NCBI GenBank assembly: GCA_045614365.1
Contig: JAZLCV010000186.1
Span: 1 to 17,692 of the forward strand
DNA: 17,692 bases
Reading direction: 5' to 3'
Source: SIG480 sp045614365
Lineage (GTDB): Bacteria > Bacillota > Clostridia > Oscillospirales > JAAYXM01
Below, one piece after another: positions 13,642 through 17,692 of the stretch; position 1 is the first letter of the stretch, and each line of letters opens with the position of its first letter. The notes beneath the pieces were generated by a model that saw only the letters and a program-made list of their open reading frames with translations, was not told the DNA's origin and made no database searches. A program made the translations under genes and the position numbers.

Positions 13642-14868
13642 TCAAATCTCCGCCTTTGCCACTCTTACACACATATCGGTTCCGTAGTTGTATCCTGTAA
13701 ACGTGACATGCAATTCATCTCCGACAAATTTAAAATCAAGAGCTTCTCCGTTGTCCATCCAACGGAGATTTTCTATCGGCAGTCTGAAATCATCAAACAC
13801 GAAGCATTCATCATCTGCACTGCCGCCAAGCACAACATTGTCGCTTCCCCGTAGCTTCAAATCAAAGCAGAAGAAATATGCGCTACCTCCTGATTTGAGA
13901 ACAAAATTTGAAACTCCATTCTTATACCAGAACGGTCTGCCATTGTATATCGCTTCACCGAATATGCTCATCCATCGGCCTATTACACCGAGTGTAGCCG
14001 AAGACATTTCATCTGGGATTCCTTTCCAGTCAGGTCCGATGTTAAGAAGGTAGTTTATGCCCATGCAACGGCATCTGCACAGTTGTTCTATAAGCACTTT
14101 AGGTGATTTATAGTTTAAATCCCGTGCAATCCCCCAATGATTGTTGACGCTGTCACACACTTCTCCTGAAACATACTTTTCAGTTCCCACACGTTTTATC
14201 GGAGCAGGATTTCCGCGTTCAAAGGTTACCGCATCTATCTCCGGATGCCCCACCTTACCGCATTCAGACAAGCCAGTGTTGTTAATTATTATCGCCTCAG
14301 GCTGATATTTTCTGATAAGACTGTAAAGCTCATCCTCCTGCCACGCATCGCCAGTTTTATCCCACATACCATCAAACCAGAAACCACCAATTTTTCCGTA
14401 ATTTTTGCAGAGAAGTCCTACGCTGTCACGCAGATATTTAAGATATCCGTTAAAATCTGTGTCGTACTCCTGTCTCGACCAATCAATTATGGTATGATAA
14501 AAAAACGGGACTATGTCCTCTTTTCTGCAAGCATCCACAAACTCACGGACAAGGTCTCTTCCTGCTGCAGAATGAGGTGCATCGTAATCATTCAACCCAC
14601 AAGTATCAAACAAGGAAAAGCCGTCATGATGGCGTGTTGTAAGAGTTATATACTTAGCTCCCGATTTCTTTATCTTGCTAACCAGCTTTCCTATATCATC
14701 GGGATTAAACTTATCCATAAGCTTCTTATACTCCGCCATATCGCGGTTATGAAGCTTATATGTCCATTCTCCTGCTTCAATAAGTGAATATAATCCAAAA
14801 TGGACAAACACCCCGAATCCAAGCTGTTCAAAGTCTTTTATATATTGTTTTGCATAAGGTATGTTCAT
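13642..14868 (-). CDS. GH29 alpha-L-fucosidase, cytoplasmic
   Basis: A 408-residue glycoside hydrolase family 29 enzyme, which removes alpha-linked L-fucose from oligosaccharides with retention of configuration. Family landmarks are in order: FGVFVHFGLYS (18-28), GAKYITLTTRHHDGFSLFDT (70-89), then FFYHTIIDW (122-130) and GGFWFDGMW (161-169) with the nucleophile D166, and NYLLNIGPDWKGIP towards the C-terminus. The catalytic domain is followed by a short C-terminal beta domain. There is no signal peptide, so the substrate must be imported. The general acid differs between GH29 subfamilies and I cannot assign it. It is the last gene of a three-gene operon, 35 bases after the HAD gene, with AGGAGAG ahead of the start, and is followed by a clear terminator. 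Confidence 0.92.
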   Translation of the reverse strand: MNIPYAKQYIKDFEQLGFGVFVHFGLYSLIEAGEWTYKLHNRDMAEYKKLMDKFNPDDIGKLVSKIKKSGAKYITLTTRHHDGFSLFDTCGLNDYDAPHSAAGRDLVREFVDACRKEDIVPFFYHTIIDWSRQEYDTDFNGYLKYLRDSVGLLCKNYGKIGGFWFDGMWDKTGDAWQEDELYSLIRKYQPEAIIINNTGLSECGKVGHPEIDAVTFERGNPAPIKRVGTEKYVSGEVCDSVNNHWGIARDLNYKSPKVLIEQLCRCRCMGINYLLNIGPDWKGIPDEMSSATLGVIGRWMSIFGEAIYNGRPFWYKNGVSNFVLKSGGSAYFFCFDLKLRGSDNVVLGGSADDECFVFDDFRLPIENLRWMDNGEALDFKFVGDELHVTFTGYNYGTDMCVRVAKAEI

Positions 14869-14903
14869 ATAAGCTCTCTCCTATTCGCAGTTTTTACACT
14901 ACA

Positions 14904-15527
14904 TTAAAGCATTTTGAATGTATAAATGTATTTGTCGGATGCAGACTGAATTTCGTTTATCAAATCGTTTGAAGTCTCGTCATAAACACCTATTGTTTTC
15001 ATTCCTGCAGCTTTAGCTGTTTTCAATGCAATAATGTTATCATCCACGAACCAACAATCCTGCGTATCACACCCAAGCCGTACAGCCGCCTCTTTATAAA
15101 TGATTTTCTCGTTCTTTGCATATCCAAAATCATCTATTGACCAGATATTATCAAATAATTCAAACACTTCATTATGAATAAGACATACATCAAGGTACTT
15201 ATGAGGAGATGCAGTCAAAACATTCAAAGAATTCCCTTCCCGTTTTAATCCCAGAAGCGTTTCTTTTACGTTTTCCTTCAATTTAATCACCCTGGAATAT
15301 GCCTCCAGAAATCGTTTATGCGTTATTTCGGCTATTTCATCTTTCGTTTTCTTCAACCCAAGAGCAATGCACATATCTGCCGCACCGCTATTTCCTAACG
15401 GCGTTATTGTTTTTACAAAATCAGACGGATAACTCAAGCCATATTCTTCAAGCAACTCAGTGTACATTTTCCCCCAGATCGGCATAGAATCGACCAGAGT
15501 GCCGTCAAAATCAAATATGTATGTCAT
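14904..15527 (-). CDS. HAD-superfamily phosphatase (beta-phosphoglucomutase-like subgroup)
   Basis: A 207-residue HAD hydrolase. Motif I is FDFDGTLVDS with nucleophile D6 and general acid D8, motif II is VLTAS, the motif III lysine lies further on, and motif IV is FVDDN. A helical cap of about residues 15-90 marks subclass I. Such enzymes dephosphorylate small molecules, often sugar phosphates, or act as phosphomutases; the substrate is not readable. The start at 15527 has a GGAGGGATG site. It is the middle gene of the YitT-HAD-GH29 operon, 28 bases after the YitT gene, so a role with fucose-derived or other sugar phosphates is possible. Confidence 0.88.
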   Translation of the reverse strand: MTYIFDFDGTLVDSMPIWGKMYTELLEEYGLSYPSDFVKTITPLGNSGAADMCIALGLKKTKDEIAEITHKRFLEAYSRVIKLKENVKETLLGLKREGNSLNVLTASPHKYLDVCLIHNEVFELFDNIWSIDDFGYAKNEKIIYKEAAVRLGCDTQDCWFVDDNIIALKTAKAAGMKTIGVYDETSNDLINEIQSASDKYIYTFKML

Positions 15528-15555
15528 TTATCATCCCTCCCACAAAACAGTGCAC

Positions 15556-16155
15556 TCATTTTTTTAACCGCTTTATCACCGAAATAACAAAATCTATCCC
15601 CAAAGTTTTTATCAAAAGGCCAACGAGCGAGCAGATTGCCAGACTTATTCCGGATATCACGCCGCCGACAACGACAATCAGAAAATCTGTTATCAACAAT
15701 GCTTTTCCGACATTGATTTTAAAATACTTCTTTATTATAAGCGCTATAATATCCGTTCCTCCGGAGCTTGCATCCACATAAAACATAATTCCGCTTGCAA
15801 TTGCAATTATTACAGCTCCAGCAATCACGGAAAGCAGCATACCCGGAACAAGAATATTGACAGACATAAACACTTTTTCTGCGACGCCGACAAAAAGAGT
15901 TGTCAGCGTTGAACCCACAAATGTCTTAACTCCTGCTGATTTACCAAGAAAAACAAATGCAAGAACCAAGAGAAGAAAATTAATCGCCATAACTATTTTC
16001 GCAGGTGAAAAGTCGATAAAATTACTTAAAATTACAGATATCCCGCTCGTTCCGCCAAGAAGCAACAAATGCGGAAATATAAAAAGCACGGTTGCAACAG
16101 CGTATAATGCACTTCCAATTGTTATAAGTAAATAATCGTTGATATGTTTTTTCAT
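15556..16155 (-). CDS. YitT-family membrane protein lacking the C-terminal domain
   Basis: A 199-residue integral membrane protein with about five hydrophobic segments. Family landmarks are LLGGTSGISVIL near the second segment and DASSGGTDIIALIIKKYF with NVGKALLITDFLIVVVGG later. YitT proteins are usually around 280 residues, with a cytoplasmic C-terminal DUF2179 domain; this one ends right after the last membrane segment (KRLKK). Their function is unknown. I place the start at 16155, where GAGG lies 5 bases upstream of ATGAAAAAAC; the frame is open to 16188 but those residues are not membrane-like. It opens the small operon with the HAD and GH29 genes. Confidence 0.85.
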   Translation of the reverse strand: MKKHINDYLLITIGSALYAVATVLFIFPHLLLLGGTSGISVILSNFIDFSPAKIVMAINFLLLVLAFVFLGKSAGVKTFVGSTLTTLFVGVAEKVFMSVNILVPGMLLSVIAGAVIIAIASGIMFYVDASSGGTDIIALIIKKYFKINVGKALLITDFLIVVVGGVISGISLAICSLVGLLIKTLGIDFVISVIKRLKK

Positions 16156-16180
16156 ACAAACCTCACATCTGTGTATGATA

Positions 16181-16208
16181 AAGGACAAGGGCGTTTGCCC
16201 TTGCCCTT
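16181..16208 (-). terminator. Probable terminator of the right-edge secreted protein gene
   Basis: A 12-bp stem with one mismatch (AAGGACAAGGGC against GCCCTTGCCCTT) and a 4-base loop lies 24 bases after the stop of the secreted protein gene. On the minus strand only a short TTTATC follows, so termination may be partial and let transcription continue into yitT; on the plus strand it is followed by TTATT. Confidence 0.55.
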
Positions 16209-16232
16209 TTATTGCATAAGATATTTGTCTTT

Positions 16233-17692
16233 CTACGGAAGAATCACTTCTCCGTCAACAATGAGTTTGAATCCTGCGCCGTCTTTAACTATCGCATAAC
16301 CCTTTATTGTTTTGCCACTTTCAACGGTTACAGTAAACTGGTTACCCGGACGTGTCATTGCGATTTTCGTTCCGTTGTAAATGATTCCCTTTTCAACTGT
16401 ATCTGCGCCAAAGCCAATAAACTCTGCCATAACTGCCTTTTCATTTCCTGCAGAGAAAGTGTCGATGATAATTTTCATCTTGTTTCCGGTATATTCCGGC
16501 TTTTCAATGCCGTATTCTGCAGTTACAGTGCAATTTTCCCACGCAAGGAATTTATATGTTTCATCAATGCTTACGATTTCAGAAGCGCCGTTAACTGTCT
16601 TCGTCCACCACTTAAATGTTCCTTTGGAAGCATCGGGCGTACAGGTAACTTCTTCGCCATAAGGAACAGTTGCTGTGCCGTTACCATCAACTACTGTAAC
16701 TGTAACATTGATCGGATTTTCACGGTCATACTGTGCTACAAAAATCATTGTTCCTTCAGGAATAATTTCCTGACCAACTGTTACTTCAGTATTGCCGTTA
16801 TACTGCTTCCATGCGCTTGCATTTTCAAAACCTGCCATTGACGGAAGAACCGGAACTTTTTTATCAGCGCTATCACTCTTAATAAGCTTTATAAGCTGAC
16901 CGTTTGCGTTATAGAACTCTGCCTTATTCGCATTGCTAGCTGCATTGTCATACACTGCGATAAGGATGTTGTTATCTCCGCCTTCAGGAGTGTAGAAGAA
17001 TTCGTTCTCATAAGAAACAATCTTCTTGTTCAGGCTGAGGCCCTTTGCCCAGTAAAGGAACTGTGCACCTCCGTTTGTTTTCGGAGCAGACATCTTATAA
17101 GTACCCTTATATTCGCCGGTTTCCTGAAGAGTTGCTGTGATTCCTGCAACTGTTGCTGATTCTTCACTTGCATTATACCCCGCACCTGAAACCGTGGGGC
17201 TATACTGAGTTAGAACCGGTGTCTCGGTCGTGAATGCGTCGGTGATATCCGGGTCATCATTTGACGGAACGGTTACGGTGACAGACTTTGTTGCTTTCAT
17301 ATCACCCGGAAGATTTGCGGTAATCGTTACAGTGGCTGTTCCACTCTTTACCGCGGTGAGCTTTCCGTTGAGAACCTCGTCGGTAAGATTTTCGCTGAGA
17401 ACACCATCAGCAGTCGGTGCACAGTTATTATTAAATACTACCGCATCTCCGCTCACAGATACTGTAATAGTTGTAGTGTCAAACTCTGCAAGTTCCGTAT
17501 ATCCGCTGTAGTTTACCTCAGCATCACCAAGAAGAGCATTTGCAGTAAAGTCAAGACTTTCGCCTTTTTCAAGGGTTACATTATCCGAAAGAATTGTTCT
17601 GATCGTTGCAGTCTCAGGCACGGTAGTTGGGGTGAAAGTAATTGTTTTAAGACCAACAAACCTTCCCGTTCCAGCAGTTACTCTTGCAAGCA
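16233..17692 (-). CDS. Secreted modular surface protein (C-terminal part, runs off right edge)
   Basis: The frame is open from the right edge to the TAG at 16233, about 485 residues, and its N-terminus lies outside the window. In order it shows an Ig-like stretch of the Big_2 type (about 17590-17270; TVSVSGDAVVF, LTAVKSGTATVTITA). Then comes a module with QFLYWAKG, EFFYTPEGG, LIAVYD and AEFYNANGQLI (about 17060-16870), which also occurs in the left-edge protein. After that are two or more InlB-like repeats (VTVVDGNGTATVPYGEEVT, FKWWTKTVNG, ENCTVTAEYG) and a final beta domain ending DGEVILP. No sortase motif or membrane anchor is present at the C-terminus. A role in extracellular binding of polysaccharide or in a larger surface enzyme is likely; no catalytic domain is seen here. 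Confidence 0.85.
   Translation of the reverse strand, partial: LARVTAGTGRFVGLKTITFTPTTVPETATIRTILSDNVTLEKGESLDFTANALLGDAEVNYSGYTELAEFDTTTITVSVSGDAVVFNNNCAPTADGVLSENLTDEVLNGKLTAVKSGTATVTITANLPGDMKATKSVTVTVPSNDDPDITDAFTTETPVLTQYSPTVSGAGYNASEESATVAGITATLQETGEYKGTYKMSAPKTNGGAQFLYWAKGLSLNKKIVSYENEFFYTPEGGDNNILIAVYDNAASNANKAEFYNANGQLIKLIKSDSADKKVPVLPSMAGFENASAWKQYNGNTEVTVGQEIIPEGTMIFVAQYDRENPINVTVTVVDGNGTATVPYGEEVTCTPDASKGTFKWWTKTVNGASEIVSIDETYKFLAWENCTVTAEYGIEKPEYTGNKMKIIIDTFSAGNEKAVMAEFIGFGADTVEKGIIYNGTKIAMTRPGNQFTVTVESGKTIKGYAIVKDGAGFKLIVDGEVILP

Noticed and set aside
16212..16841. Plus-strand open frame of 209 codons
   Set aside because: Antisense to the right-edge secreted protein; its composition is that of a reverse-complement shadow.

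Overview
The window looks like part of a chromosome of an anaerobic, polysaccharide-degrading member of the Clostridia (Bacillota), probably a gut or rumen Oscillospiraceae-type bacterium. The grounds are strong GGAGG-type ribosome binding sites, modular secreted proteins with Big_2-like and InlB-like repeats, a fragment resembling the clostridial manganese catalase / CotJC family, and a dense set of cytoplasmic glycan-processing genes. This placement is inference from gene style; there is no rRNA or marker gene. Almost everything lies on the minus strand; the only convincing plus-strand gene is an AraC-type regulator.

Layout, left to right. At 1-1226 (-) is the N-terminal part of a secreted protein with a signal peptide. 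Its leader (1227-1421) carries three tandem 36-bp hairpin-forming repeats. From 11832 down to 1422 runs a tightly packed eleven-gene minus-strand operon. In transcription order it encodes: a Gfo/Idh/MocA enzyme with GH109-like residues, a SIS-domain sugar isomerase, a short degenerate SIS protein, a HIT-family protein, a LarA-type (nickel-pincer) racemase/epimerase, a third SIS protein, a GxDLY + SGNH esterase, a GH20-type hexosaminidase, a PHP-domain phosphoesterase, an unrecognised protein and a calcineurin-like phosphoesterase. A divergent araC gene (12000-12860, +) shares a short promoter region containing a perfect 7-3-7 palindrome, so it is the likely local regulator.

The stretch 12861-13641 holds no intact gene. 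It contains remnants that look like an NlpC/P60 C-terminus and a manganese-catalase C-terminus, a perfect 18-bp inverted repeat, and the terminator of the next operon. That second minus-strand operon (16155 down to 13642) encodes a short YitT-type membrane protein, a HAD phosphatase and a GH29 alpha-L-fucosidase. The window ends inside another secreted modular protein (16233-17692, -) that shares a repeat module with the protein at the left edge.

How it may work (inference): none of the hydrolases has a signal peptide and no transporter is encoded here, so imported oligosaccharides would be handled in the cytoplasm. The SGNH esterase would remove acyl groups, the GH20, GH29 and GH109-like enzymes would release HexNAc and fucose, and the SIS proteins plus the LarA homologue would isomerise or epimerise the released sugars or sugar acids. 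The PHP, calcineurin-like, HAD and HIT enzymes would handle phosphorylated intermediates. The combination of three SIS paralogues, LarA and HIT in one operon is not one I recognise as a characterised pathway and is the most interesting content of the window.
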